Notes: generated by a model from the sequence alone, not told the origin. Shown: positions 45,983 through 57,228, numbered from the stretch's first letter. The stretch is DNA of 64,000 nt from Euptelea pleiosperma (GCA_035048495.1 CM068551.1:13208248-13272247); one strand, 5' to 3'. Made by a program: numbers and translations.

Positions 45983-47240
45983 GGTTGAGAATCTATACTG
46001 AGTTGTAGGTTTAAGAATTTCAAGATTTTGACTTAGGTCATTTTTGGAACCTCGACGCCCAAATCAGGCAAACGAGGTCTTTATCACCCAAAACCTCTTC
46101 TAACACGTCTAATATGTTGATACAAACATGTTAGAAGAGATGGGACAAAAAGCAGAGCTTTGGTTGAGAATCTGTAGTGGGTTGTAAGTTTAGGAATTTC
46201 AAGATTTTGACTTAAGTCATTTTTGGAACCTCGATGCCCAATTCAGACAAACGAGGTCTTTATCACCCGAGACCTCTTCTAACACGTCTAATATGTTAAA
46301 ACAAATATGTTGGAAGAGATAGGACAAAAAACAGAGCCTTGGTTGAGAATCTATAGTGGGTTAAAGGTTTAGGAATTTCAAGATTTTAACTTAGGTTATT
46401 TTTGGAACCTCGACGCCCAAATCGGACAAACGAGGTCTTTATTACCCGAAACCTCTTCTAACACGTCTAATATGTTGAAACAAATGTGTTGAAAGAGACG
46501 GGACAAAAAACAGAGCCTTGGTTGAGAATCTATAGTGGGTTGTAGGTTTAGGAATTTCAAGACTTTGACTTAGGTCATTTTTGGAACCTCAATGCCCAAT
46601 TCGGACAAACGAAGTCTTTATCACCCGAAACCTCTTCTAACATGTCTAATATGTTGAAACAAATGTGTTGGAAGAGACGGGACAAAAAATAGAGCCTTGG
46701 TTGAGAATCTATAGTGGGTTGTAAGTTTAGGAATTTCAAGATTTTGACTTAGGTCATTTTTGGAACCTCAACGTTCAAATTGGGCAAACGAGGTCTTTAT
46801 CACCCGAAACCTCTTCTAACACGTCTAATATGTTGATACAAACGTGTTAGAAGAGACGGGACAAAAAACAGAGCTTTGGTTGAGAATCTGTAGTGGGTTG
46901 TAGCTTTAGGAATTTCAAGACTTTGACTTAGGTCATTTTTGGAACCTCAACGCCTAAATCAGGCAAACGAGGTCTTTATCACCCAAAACTTCTTCTAATA
47001 CGTCTAATATGTTGAAACAAACGTGTTGACGGGATAAAAAATAGAATTTTGGTTGGGAATCTGTAGCGGGTTGTAGTTTAGAAATTTTAAGATTTTATCT
47101 TAAGTCAATTTTAGAATCTCGATGTCCAAATCAGGCAAACGAGGTGTTTATCACCCAAAACCTCTTCTAACACGTCTAATATGTTGATACAAACGTGTTA
47201 GAAGAGACGAGATAAAAATAGAGCTTTGGTTGAGTTGGTT
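45983..47240 (+). repeat. Tandem array of a 179-bp unit in the CACTA
   Basis: The phrase GGTTGAGAATCT (or a one-base variant) begins units at 45983, 46162, 46341, 46520, 46699, 46878, 47051 and 47228, giving five spacings of exactly 179 bp, then 173 and 177. Each unit holds TTTTTGGAACCTC, CAAACGAGGTCTTTATCACC and an inverted repeat CTTCTAACACGT ... ACRTGTTAGAAG. The array lies between the second gene and the right sub-terminal repeats. No long open frame crosses it. Confidence 0.95.
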
Positions 47241-47619
47241 ATAGGTTTAAGTTTATAAATAGGCAATTTTGATTTTTAATTTTTGTTTAAACTGAGTCTT
47301 AATATTTCATATTCTAATTATTGTACTATTTCTTTTGTAGAGACTAGATGCTGACTAGCCTGACGGGATGCTGATTCGTCTGGCTAGATTGATTTGATAT
47401 ATTTGTCTTCTTCTCCTATCAGTGTCTTTTTGAACTATTATTGTGGAATTTGGATCATTGAATATTGTGATATCTTTTTAGCTATTGAATATACATTTTA
47501 ATGGAAATGACGCAGGTATTACAGGTTATATATGTTGAATAACATGTTTTCATATAAATGAAGCAGGATATATTCATGTTATACGTATATATATTTAAAA
47601 AAAAAATTAATGTTCAGAA

Positions 47620-48184
47620 ACTTTTACCGACAGTCACGAACCGTCGCTATATCTCATTATAGCAACGGCCGGACATAAGTCCGTCGCTATTAGATACCTA
47701 TAGCGGCGGTAGATAAAGTTTACCAATGGTCAGATCCGTCGCTATAGTATGTTCTGCCGACGGCCAAACCTGACCATCGCTAATAGATACATATACCGAC
47801 GTAATTCGACCATCGGTATAAATTTATTGGTCATACATAAAATACTAAACCATCATTTACCGACGGTCGCGATAGTTGGTATATGCCGTCAACAGCGATG
47901 GTTATGTTGGCCTTCGGTAAAAGACTTTATAACGACGGTCAATAAACGTCGGTACAATATATATTCCGTCGCTACATATTGCTTACACAACGAGATTATT
48001 TTGGCGGGTAGACTTTATACCGACGGTCATTTTGGAGTTCACCGTCGCTAAAGTGCTTTACCGATGAATGTTTTACAGACGGTAAGCGACGGTCAGTTTG
48101 ACCGTCGGTAAAAGATATAGCTACGTATTTTCGGCATTTAGCGACGGCCGCCGACTGTTGGTAAAAACCTTTTTTGTTGTAGTG
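47620..48184 (+). repeat. CACTA right sub-terminal repeats
   Basis: TTACCGACRGTC, CCGTCGCTA and their complements occur at least a dozen times (for example 47625, 47649, 47682, 47725, 47856, 47934, 48020, 48099). The orientation alternates. The density is greater than at the left end. Confidence 0.85.
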
Positions 48185-48187
48185 TCA

Positions 48188-48985
48188 TTATGGGTAGACG
48201 ATGGGTACACGGCATGAACGCAGTACTATCTACTTACTACCAGATGATCCGATTCCCTACGCCATCAGGGTTATATGAGATCAGAAGAGGCTAGGGGGAG
48301 GCTCAAAGATGTCAAGCTGTCATGATCAAAGATGGGTAGAAAGCCCATTTGGCAGAAGATAAAGAAGTCGACCCCTCGACCCAACAGTTACATCATGCCC
48401 CGAGTGGACGAGTTGGTGGATTGGACAACTGATTTTGAGTTATTATCTTTTATGGACGGCTACTTGGGGTATAATCAGATATTGATGCAGGATAGTGACT
48501 GAGAGAAGACGGCATTTTATACCAACCGGAGGACTTTTTGCTTTCGGCGCATGCCCTTCGGATTGAAGAATGCCGGGGCCACATATCAAAGATTGGTAGA
48601 GAATATATTTTGAGATAAGCTCGAAAAAATAATGGAAGTCTACATCGATGATATGTTAGTAAAGAGCATCAGTCGACAACACCACTTGGAAGGCTTTGAG
48701 GAAACTTCCCGAATACTGAGAGAGTATTGGATGAAGTTAAACCCAGAAAAGTGCACATTTGGGGTGTCGTCGGGGAAGTTTCTCGGTCACATTGTGACCA
48801 AGAGAGGGATCGAGGCAAATCTAGATCAGATTCGGGCACTACAAGACATGCCATTTCCGCGTAACAAGAAGTAAGTACAGAAGCTAGCTGGGATGGTGGC
48901 AACTTTAAACCAATTCATTTCAAATCTTAGATAGGTGTCGACCACTATTCCACCTTTTGAGGAAACATAGCAGATTCAAGTGGAC
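48188..48985 (+). pseudogene. Tat protease tail and truncated reverse transcriptase
   Basis: The protease ends in GRRWVHGMNAVLSTYYQMIRFP and EIR. After a short garbled stretch the reverse transcriptase begins at the PRVDELVD-type motif (48398) and continues FELLSFMDGYLGYNQI, FCFRRMPFGLKNAGATYQRLV and the catalytic YIDDMLVKS (48641-48667). It ends with KCTFGVSSGKFLGHIVTKRGIEA. The N-terminal fingers/palm part expected between protease and this motif is missing. Stops at 48499, 48612 and 48872 add to the damage. Confidence 0.82.
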
Positions 48986-49950
48986 AGATGAGTGTGACAA
49001 GGCCTTCCAGAGTCAGAAAGAATATCTCAGAAAGGCCCTATTTTGTCAAAACCAGAGCTGGGGGAACAATTATTGTTGTATATTGCTGTCCCGATTGTGC
49101 TCTAAGCTCAGTGTTGATCCGCAAAGAAGAAGGAAGAGAGGGACCGGTTTATTTCCTAAGTAAGACCTTCCTAGACGCCGAGACTAGGTACTCGAGGATA
49201 GAAAAAGCTGGCTTGGCCCTGATGTTCTCGTCTCAGAGATTGAGACCCTACTTTCAAGCACATCCCATAGTCGTGATCACGAACCTCCCTTTGAAGAATG
49301 TACTGACGAAATTCGAGAAGTCGGGACGAATGAAAAAATGGGCAGTGGCCTTGGGACAATACGACATCACTTATAGACTAAGGACGGCCAAGAAGGGGCA
49401 GGCAGAAGCTGACTTTTTGGCTGACTTCCCCATCAAAGATCCTTTCTGGGAAGAAGAGCCAGAGTCGGAGCAAAACGATGAAATCGGAAAAGAAGACTTG
49501 CCGGATCCATGGAATCAGAAAAATGGGTGGAGACTATTCGTCAATGGCTCGGCAAATAGAATTGGGGTTGGAGTCGGTGCAATTCTTATAACCCCGGAAA
49601 ACACTAGGCTCAAGTTGGCAATAAAATTGGGATTCCCGGCCTCCAACAACGAAGCTGGGTACGAAGCTCTTTTCTCCAGACTTCGGATGGCGATCAAAGT
49701 CGACATAGAGGATATCTTGATTTTCGGTGACTCCCAACTGATTGTTAACCAAGTGAACAGGTCTTTTACAACAACGAACGGGAGAATGGCCAAGTATCTG
49801 GAGGTTATCGGTCAGGTTATGAGAAACTTCAGAAAGTCCGAACTCCTTCACACGAACAGAGGAGAAAACTGACACGCCGATGCCTTGACATATGTAGCCG
49901 CCATGCTGGGAGAGACCGAGAAGAAAACCATCTCCATCGAATTCTAGAAC
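48986..49950 (+). pseudogene. Tat paired RNase H domains
   Basis: The first domain contains GPVYFLSKTFLDAETRYSRI and AHPIVVITNLPLKNVL, followed by a linker AEADFLADF. The second, archaeal-type domain begins WRLFVNGSANRIGVGVGAIL, then SNNEAGYEALFSRLRMA and LIFGDSQLIVNQVN. In this lineage the motifs read VDGSSN and NEAEYEAL: here the first aspartate is asparagine and the glutamate is glycine, so catalysis is probably lost. The aspartate of GDSQL is kept. A TGA at 49870-49872 follows NRGEN, and HADALTYVAAM continues after it. Confidence 0.85.
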
Positions 49951-50189
49951 GATCTGAGTATAGAACAAGACACGGAGATGGAGACATGCAACCAGGCAGA
50001 GACGGTCAATACCTGGATGACTCCGATAATAAAATATTTACTCGATGGGATGAGAGACCCCGACAGGAAGACGGCCAGACGGATTGAATAAAGAGCTCGT
50101 CACTATTAGATGCTCAGGGGCGAGTTATACCGGAAGTCGGCTGGGGCACCATTGTTGAAATGTGTAACCCAAGACGAGGCACAACTTAT

Positions 50190-51225
50190 TATGGCCGAGA
50201 TACATGAAGGAGAATGCAGCAATCATTCCAGAGGAAGATCATTGGCCCACAAGACGTGGGTCCAAGGATATTACTAGCCGTATATGTAGGAAGAAGCGAA
50301 GAGATACGTCAAAAATGTGTGAAATGTCAGAAACACGGTCCGTCTATTTGAGCGCCTGCGGGAGAGTTGAACCTAATCGTCAGCCCGTGGCCATTTGCAC
50401 TCTAGGGGTTAAATGTTGTCAGCCCTCTAACAAGGTTCTGGGAATAAGACAATTCATGTTGGTGGCGACCGACTATTTTACAAAGTGGGTGGAAGCCGTG
50501 GCCCTATAGTAGGTCCGAGAGCAAGAAGTGGAGAAGTTCTTCTAGGAAAGAATTATCACTAGATTTGGCCTCCTTACGCATTCATCTCGGACAATGGGTC
50601 ACAATTCTGATCACGGAAGATAGAAAACTTCTATAATAAATTTAATATCAAGCAGTTGTTCTCGGCTCCCATGTGTCCACAAGAAAACGGACAAGCGAAA
50701 GCCTCGAACAAGACTATCGGCAAAAACTTGAAGAAAAGGCTAGAAAGTGACAAGGGAAAGTGGGCCGAGATACTGGATTGGGTTCTGTGGGCCTATCGGA
50801 CTACTCCAAGGACCAAAAACGGAGACTCCCCCTTCGCATTGGCGTTCGGCATAGAGGCAGTTATTCCGTCCGAGATGGTTGTTGGTACCTCTCGACACAT
50901 GGCATTAGAGATAGGAGTCGGCTTTGAGATCCAGAAGTTCGACTTTGACATGACAGAAGAAAGAAGAGAGTCGGCAAGGATAAAACTTGAAAGTTTCCAT
51001 CAGTTCTTGAAGAGATGGTACCAACGGAAAGTAAAATTGATGAGTTTCCAACAGGGCGATTTGGTTCTACGCAAGGTGTTCCTAAATACCCGAAAGAAGA
51101 ATGCCGGGAAGTTGGCTATGAATTGGGAAGGACTCTACATGGTCAGGGAAGTCGGCGCTGGAAGCTACTACTTGGAAACTCTAGACGACAAATACTTCGA
51201 AAAGCCATGGAATGACAAAATTTGA
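50190..51225 (+). pseudogene. Tat integrase
   Basis: An HHCC zinc-finger region is visible in mixed frames (HEGECSNHSRG near 50200, CVKCQKHG near 50320). The catalytic core has VATDYFTKWVEA (first aspartate), ISDNGSQF (second aspartate, near 50590) and CPQENGQAKASNKTI (50674). The catalytic glutamate of NGQAE is replaced by lysine. LDWVLWAYRTTPRTKNGDSPF and the C-terminal QQGDLVLRKVF, NWEGLYMVREV, PWNDKI complete it. The stop at 51223-51225 is near the usual end. Frameshifts and TAG stops lie between 50290 and 50660. Confidence 0.85.
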
Positions 51226-51276
51226 GAAGATTTTATCAATAAAGATAATCCTAAGATCGACTAAAGATTGTGTAAC

Positions 51277-51510
51277 GGGACTGGCTTCAGCCATCCAAAT
51301 GAACGGGACTGGCTACGGCCGTCCAAAATGAAAACGGGACCGGCTACGGCCGACCAAAATGAAAAAGGGATTGGCTTCGGCCGTCCAAAGTAACGGGATT
51401 GACCTCAGTTGTTCGAAATTAATGGGACTGACCTCAACCGTCCGAAATAAACGGGACTGGCTTCGGTCATCCAGAACGAATGGGACAGGCTACGGCCATC
51501 CGGAATGAAC
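51277..51510 (+). repeat. Tandem repeats downstream of integrase (8 units, 27-31 bp)
   Basis: Units read ACGGGACTGGCTTCGGCCRT then CCAAAATGA with substitutions. They lie between the integrase stop and the antisense gene. Short tandem repeats in this position are common in Tat elements. Confidence 0.85.
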
Positions 51511-51799
51511 AAGTAGAAACAAGTCTAAGCTACACGTCGGCCGGATGAGGCCTCGGCCACTTGCAGTAATAAAAATCTAAGAAACGTCGGCTACACGACC
51601 GAAAACTAGCAACAAGCATGCATATAGTGAACAGATAACAAGCATATGATAAACGGTAAATATATTCACAAAGATGGTCACGAAGGGCCCAAATATTAAA
51701 AGTATATTGGCTACACGGCTAGAAAAATTAAAAGTATAAATGGTCAATCGAAGGGCTGAGAATTAATAGTATATCGGCCACACGACCAAGAGAAAAGAA

Positions 51800-54413
51800 T
51801 GGTAAGGGCCACAGGCCAAAATAAACTGAAACTTGAGGATGAAGGGATCTCTGGAGTTGGGAGTTCGGGGGCTTCCACCTCGGGCGCCACGACATCAGTG
51901 ACCTCTGGCACAACAACCTCGGTAGCTTGAGCAAGGGCGGCTAGACCGTCAGCCGGGTGGTCGACCTGCTCATCGCTCGCAGATGCTACCATTGGAGTCG
52001 GCAGCACCTCACAGGCCTTTTCGAGAGCCGCGATCTCACGCCGGGCTTCATCCCACTGACGTTTGTATTTATTAGTGAAGGAGGCCCACTAAGCGATGAC
52101 TTCATTCGCTTGGGCCTCGAACTCTGCCGGAGGTTGGTCTCTATCTTAGCATTCTCCTTAGTCAACTCTGCCTCGAACTCCTTCGAAGGCTCACCTCTTT
52201 CTTCTCGAGTTCCCGAATAACTCCCGAAAGGCGATGCTTCTCGACATTGGCGTCGTTGAGATCTTTGCATACCTGTTCGTTCTGAGCGGAGATCTCCTTT
52301 TCTGAAGCCCTTAGAGTCGCCAGCTCGGCCTGAAGGACCTCCTTCTCGGCCTGTAGTGCCTTCAGCTCATCAGTGAGTCGGGTGAACATCGTCGAAAAGG
52401 CATTGAGAGACTGAAAGTTAAGAAAAATGTGTTAATAAGACAAGTCACAGAGACGAATGATAACGAACGATAAAGTAAAATGAATGATAACGATAAAGAG
52501 AGAGATTACTATAGCCATTCCCTAGTAGAAGTTATCTACCACAAAGTCCATGGGAGCTCGCATGAACATGCGATCGTTTGCGGGGGTACGGCTTATGTCC
52601 CAAATGATCCGAGCGACAGCCGCGTCCTTCACCGAGCTCTGACTGGCCTTAATCGACACGCCATCTCTGGATTTGTAGACGGGCTTTCAATCAGGCGCAG
52701 CCTTGGTAAAACGGGGATCAACCCTAGCGCCGGCTTCCCTGATGATGACGCCCTCGGGCGCCCGATGCCGGGTGGTCGGCGAGAGGGTCTCTGAGGATTT
52801 CTCCATCTGTTGGGGAGTCGGGGCTGTGGTGGGTGGGAGCTGGCCGAGAACTGGATGCTCCAGCCTCTCTTGAAAGCTTGACGACAGTCCGAGGAAGAGC
52901 ATCTCCCTACTACTTCCTAGAATCGGAACCCTCATAGGGACGGGAAGAATCTGCCGATGAGCCGACGATGTTCAATCTTGCCATATCTTGGGCACGGAGA
53001 AGATCTTGAGAATATTGCTCTGAGAGAAGAGGCTCCTCCGCAGGGTTGCTTTGGTAAAAGTAGTCAAGAGACTACACCAAATGAGAGAACTCAGGCGGTA
53101 ATGAACGGTAAAATGGGCGACGGGGTGAACTGGATGAAGATGAGTCTGAATCTACAGTAATAATGCTCTGAGTCAGGGGTACCTCCGATACGTTTTCAAC
53201 TGCGTGGGAGTCTACCGAGGTGCCGAAGTATCCTGGCGAGAAGTCAGCTTCTGGAGAAGCTTGGGGAACCGGGTCCTCTTCTTGAGGCTCTACTCGACTC
53301 TCTGACTCCCGAGCTTGGGTCTCGATGATGAATCTTCTCCTCTTGGCTGTGGGGAGAAGCCGATAAGTCAACTCGGAGTCGGGCACTCATTCTTGTAGCT
53401 CTTCCGCCGAAGGGGGTTGAGCCTCAAAATAATAGCCTCGTTTGTCGAAGCCTCAAGGCATTGATATATGTTGGACGGAAGCATTCGAAGAGCAATGCAC
53501 AGGGGGAGAATCACTTTGGAGAGTCCCCGAGACGAGCTGTCAGTACGCACTGCAAGAAAATGGAAATGAGTTAGCTATGCATTCTACATTACTCGCAAAG
53601 ACAGAAGAAAGGTCCGACGAGTACCTCGTGCCCCAAAGTTCTTATTAGCAAGTGGGGGTTCATGGTCACCAGGCCCTCTTTCCCATGCACCTGAGACAAA
53701 GAGAGGGAAATGTTGCCATCCTTTATCACTATCTTGAATGGCCTCTAAGATTGTGACTCTTCCCGGGCGAGTGGCCAAGAAATATAAAGGAGACCTGCAG
53801 GTCTTGGAGTCACCCCTCTTGGTGTTCCGGACCACCTTGATGTAATGTTGATGACTGACGTCGTCTAAGGTGATTTCTCGGCCCCAGTACGTTCTGATAC
53901 AATCGAATGCATGAAGAGCACGCCAAAAGTTACTGGACATTTGGCTAGGAGCTCCCCGATTGAAATTCAAGAGTTCACAGACAAACGACGAGAGAGGGAG
54001 AGAGAGGCCGACATCAAGCTGGCCGACAGTGATGCAGATTGTGTCGGGGTGGATCACATTATGATGGGAGTAGCGAGTACATGAAGGGACATAACGAAGA
54101 CCGATGTCGCTGGAAATTTTATAACATTCCTAGACATACTCTAAGTCAGGGCTAATTTGAGACTCTACGTCGGAGTCTCGGAGAGACGGAGTATCAGAAG
54201 AAGAAGTATTGCTGGAATTAAAGTTTAGTAAAGTATAAAAGAAAGTACCTTGGAAACAAGATATCCGACTGAAAACATAAGGGAATCGAGTGATCCGAGA
54301 AAATGCGCCGAGTAAGTCGAGAGAAAGAAGAAAGTAAAAATCGTCGGAGAGAATTTACAACAGATAAAAGTAAAAAATGAACATGGGATGCTTATTTATA
54401 CCATAGAGGCCTT
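51800..54413 (-). pseudogene. Tat antisense gene, spliced, with its own TATA box
   Basis: Read on the minus strand, a TATA box GGTATAAATAAG lies at about 54392-54403. A leader follows, then a donor CCAAG|GTACTTTC near 54249. The first domain (54060-53628) has HPDTICITVGQLDVGLSLPL, FVCELLNF and VSGAWERGPGDHEPP, typical of the antisense ORF of Tat elements and often labelled putative plant transposon protein. A consensus intron runs from about 53627 (GAG|GTACTC) to 53550 (TTGCAG|TG). A serine-rich acidic part (53386-53072), a middle exon (52935-52515), another intron (52510-52413) and a coiled coil LTDELKALQAEKEVLQAELATLR (52380-52160) follow. One frame change near 53385 is seen. The molecular function is unknown. 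Confidence 0.7.
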
Positions 54414-55254
54414 CCTCGCCAAAAATCATCCCATTCCGAAACTTTTAATTTATATGTCAGCCCCTGCCAATTTTTTGGTATGAAATTTTGAGTCAAATTT
54501 TGTGTCCTCTGATCTTGACCCTTTTTCAATAGGCGAAGTTCTGTCGCTTCACAATTGAATTTTCACCTTTTATAGTTGGGCGTGAAAAAAGTGTAGTGTG
54601 TCGTGTTAAAAAGACTCTCTCCCTCTCATTAATGCTTGATGCTTGCCCCTCTTACCAAATACCAACCAAACACGTTATTGCATCAACTGAATCATCTCTC
54701 ACTCAAATAAGGCTACCCTCTATCTTAAACATGGTATGTACGTGCCCACCTACTCCCTGTCATTGTTATGTTCCAGTTCCCACATCCACAATGCGTCCTG
54801 TGCATGTTCTATAATGAACCTGACATAAGGTGTGATCATCTTTACGTTGGAGCAAGAAAAGATCGACCTATTGGGGAGAAGCGAAACAATTATGTATACT
54901 AACGGATCGTCGGGCTAACACAATACATGCGCGGGAACACACCCTCCGCTAACAGAATGGGATGGGCTGAGACTTCGAACCATGCTGGCAATGGTTGCCA
55001 AGCTTACTAGTTAGCAATTTCATCACCTTCCTCGACTCTAAAGTTTGTAGTCACGTCCTCGTTTAAAATTAATGGTTCGATGAGAAGCGGAGGTCTAAAA
55101 ACAATATTGAGTAAGACGACGGTGACCCAAACACAAGGAGAGAATTTTTGAAGCAAGCTTCTATTGGAATCTGCTGATCAAGTATCAGATGTATCTATGA
55201 TGTCTCGAGATAGGACAACGAGAAAAATTTTGATTCGGACCTCCGGTCTGCACC

Positions 55255-55505
55255 TAAAAATGCCACATGGCATACTCTTAGAGATCGTGTTGACCGTACA
55301 TGTGTTTGAACCATCCTTAGGTTGACTTGTATACCAAAAATCAGCGTGGTTGGTGGTTTTTAACCGTTTGATTTGAGTCTTTTTCATGGGTTCAGTTTCA
55401 ACTGTGAGATTTGAGCATTATTTTGGGGTACTCAGATCCAACGCTTAGAAACCACCAATCAGCCTGATTTTAGGTATGCAGGCCCACTTAGGGATGGTTC
55501 AGCCA
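55255..55505. mobile_element. Family I MITE copy, degenerate
   Basis: GCCACATGGCATACTCTTAG, CCAAAAATCAGCGTGG, then the mirrored CAGCCTGATTTTAGGTATG and GGCCCACTTAGGGATGG. The right tip is lost. Confidence 0.5.
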
Positions 55506-55534
55506 GATTTTAGATCTTTCACTCTAGAAACAAC

Positions 55535-55918
55535 GAAGGTTTCAAAGGGGCTGTTATAACAGTATAACGGACTGGGGGTGTTACCATTTTTTCCATTAAA
55601 ACGCTCAGGGGCAAAAATAGAAAATAATGGAAAAAATGGCACTGAAATTCAAATTTTGAAATTGAAAATTTCAAAAATGGAATATAACGGAAATAATGGC
55701 CAATTTTTTCCTCACAAGTTTCTGTTATAACGAAAATAACCGCCGTTATTTTCTGGAAACTTTTGTGAAAAAACGGCCGTTAATTTTCTGTTACTTTTCA
55801 TTTAAAAATTTCAAATTTCAAAATTTGAATTTCAGCACCATTTTTCTAATTTTTCCATTATTTTCCATTTTTGCCCCTAAGCGTTACAATTCGTTATAAC
55901 GGCCCTTTTGAAACCTTG
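55535..55918. mobile_element. hAT-type MITE (family IV), target duplication GAAACAAC
   Basis: GAAACAAC stands at 55527-55534 and 55919-55926. The ends are AAGGTTTCAAAGGGGCTG and GGCCCTTTTGAAACCTT. Internal CGTTATAACGG-like blocks mirror each other. An 8-bp duplication fits hAT. Confidence 0.75.
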
Positions 55919-56181
55919 GAAACAACCATTCATTTGGCTGGGCGACCATAGGGAGCAAAGTTCATAAAAGCGGAGACAATGGGATATTGATTTAACCAGG
56001 TTGACCTCCTTTCTAACCCTAGCCTTCAACCCTGACACATTTTAAGTGAGTAATGATCACATGATCCGAGGAGGTCCGTGCACGTTGTCATGGTGCATAG
56101 TGGTGTCAGTTTTTTCATTGATCAATTCAAGTGTATTAGACTTACTTTAATAATTAATTAACTAAAACTTTGCTCACTGCT

Positions 56182-56534
56182 TGATGTGAGCGAAGCCGAT
56201 CACTGCACACAATACGAGACACGTGGCACACTCTTAGAGGATGATGACCGTATGGATGTTTGGCCAGTCCCTCGGTGGACCTGCCAACAAAAAATCAGCC
56301 TGATTAGTGATTTAAAACCTTTGGATCTTTGCTCCCAAGTAACGCTCAAATTCCTACGGTTAAAATCAATCCATGAAAATAACTTCAATCCAATGCTTAG
56401 AAAACACTGATCATGTTTATTTTATGTTTGTAGGTCCACCTAGTGATTGTCCAAACATCCACACGGTCATAGTCCTCTAAAAATGTGCCACTTGTGGCTC
56501 ATATTGTGTGCAGTGATAGGCTTCGCTCACATCA
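56182..56534. mobile_element. Family I MITE, subtype with GATGTGAGCGAAGCC ends
   Basis: TGATGTGAGCGAAGCCGATC and ACTGCACACAATACGAG at the left mirror CTCATATTGTGTGCAGT and CTTCGCTCACATCA at the right. The core arms are those of family I. A second, unrelated short hairpin (GGCTTGTTTGCACTC / GAGTGCAAACAGGC, 56539-56684) follows. Confidence 0.65.
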
Positions 56535-57033
56535 TACAGGCTTGTTTGCACTCTTCTTTTCACTTGTGCTCTCAGCCGTGGATTTCGAAAATCGGAATCC
56601 ATATGCCTGAGAACTCTGACGTGGACTCAAAGAATTGAAATCCATGGCCGAGAGGAGAACAAAAGACGAGTGCAAACAGGCGAGTCTCCTGATCCAGACC
56701 CTTTGACCAAGTAAAAAATGACACCACCGTGCACTCTGACAAAGTCCATGGACCCCGTAGAGTCTGTTGAAGGCTCTTTTAACGGAGGGGTTGCCTAAGA
56801 TGAGGGATACTTCACTTTTGTAGAGCCTCTTGAAGCCTCATCAATGGATAGGGTGCATAAGAAGGTGGCGTGGAACGTGGAAGTATACATTGAAGACTGA
56901 AGAGTAAAACTTCTGTCACAACGGATTGCAAGTCACACAATCACAAGCCAATGAATTCTCGGCACGTACACCTCAAAGCAAATGCATATAGGTACCTTGC
57001 AAAAAGCACTTGCGTACGTTTCAGTATATAGCA

Positions 57034-57228
57034 TGGTTTAAAAAACGGCCGTTATTTTCCCTTACAAATTTTATTGAAATTCAAAACTTGAATTTTAGCA
57101 CCATTTTTTTCATTATTTTCCTTATTTTCCATTTTTGCCTGTGCATTATCCGTTATACTGGCCGTTGTAACAGAAAAACGGCAACGTCCCAGTCCATTAT
57201 ACCATTATAAGGTCCCTTTTAAACCTTG
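57034..57228. mobile_element. hAT-type MITE (family IV), shortened copy in unit 2
   Basis: It is the counterpart of 27551-27898, with the same left flank CAGTATATAGCA and right end CTTTTAAACCTTG. About 150 bases of the interior are missing. Confidence 0.6.

Larger units (their letters stand above)
34693..48184 (+). mobile_element. CACTA (En/Spm-type) DNA transposon, 13.5 kb, target duplication TCA
   Basis: The ends are CACTACAAGAAAACAA and TTTTTTGTTGTAGTG, a 13-base inverted repeat with one mismatch (CACTACAASAAAA). TCA flanks both sides (34690-34692, 48185-48187), matching the superfamily's 3-bp duplication. Sub-terminal repeats of TTACCGACGGTC in both orientations fill the outer 250 bp at the left and 560 bp at the right. 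The interior carries a TNP2-like transposase pseudogene, a second transposase-type gene, a 179-bp tandem array, a solo LTR and older MITEs. It lies in the protease of the Tat element. Confidence 0.93.
28789..54413 (+). mobile_element. Tat-lineage Ty3/gypsy retrotransposon, defective, with nested insertions
   Basis: Domain order on the plus strand is 5' LTR, gag, protease, reverse transcriptase, two consecutive RNase H domains, and integrase, followed by a 3' antisense gene. The paired RNase H domains (one Ty3-type, one archaeal-type) and the 3' antisense gene are hallmarks of the Tat lineage. The element is interrupted by solo LTR B and by a CACTA transposon. No 3' LTR is found: the right edge at about 54413 cuts just beyond the antisense promoter. 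The part of reverse transcriptase before the LPRID-like motif is also missing. Without insertions it would be about 9.6 kb. Confidence 0.85.

Noticed and set aside
45983..47240. Possible CRISPR-like array
   Set aside because: The repeats are head-to-tail with no distinct spacers, in plant nuclear DNA, inside a CACTA. It is an ordinary tandem array.
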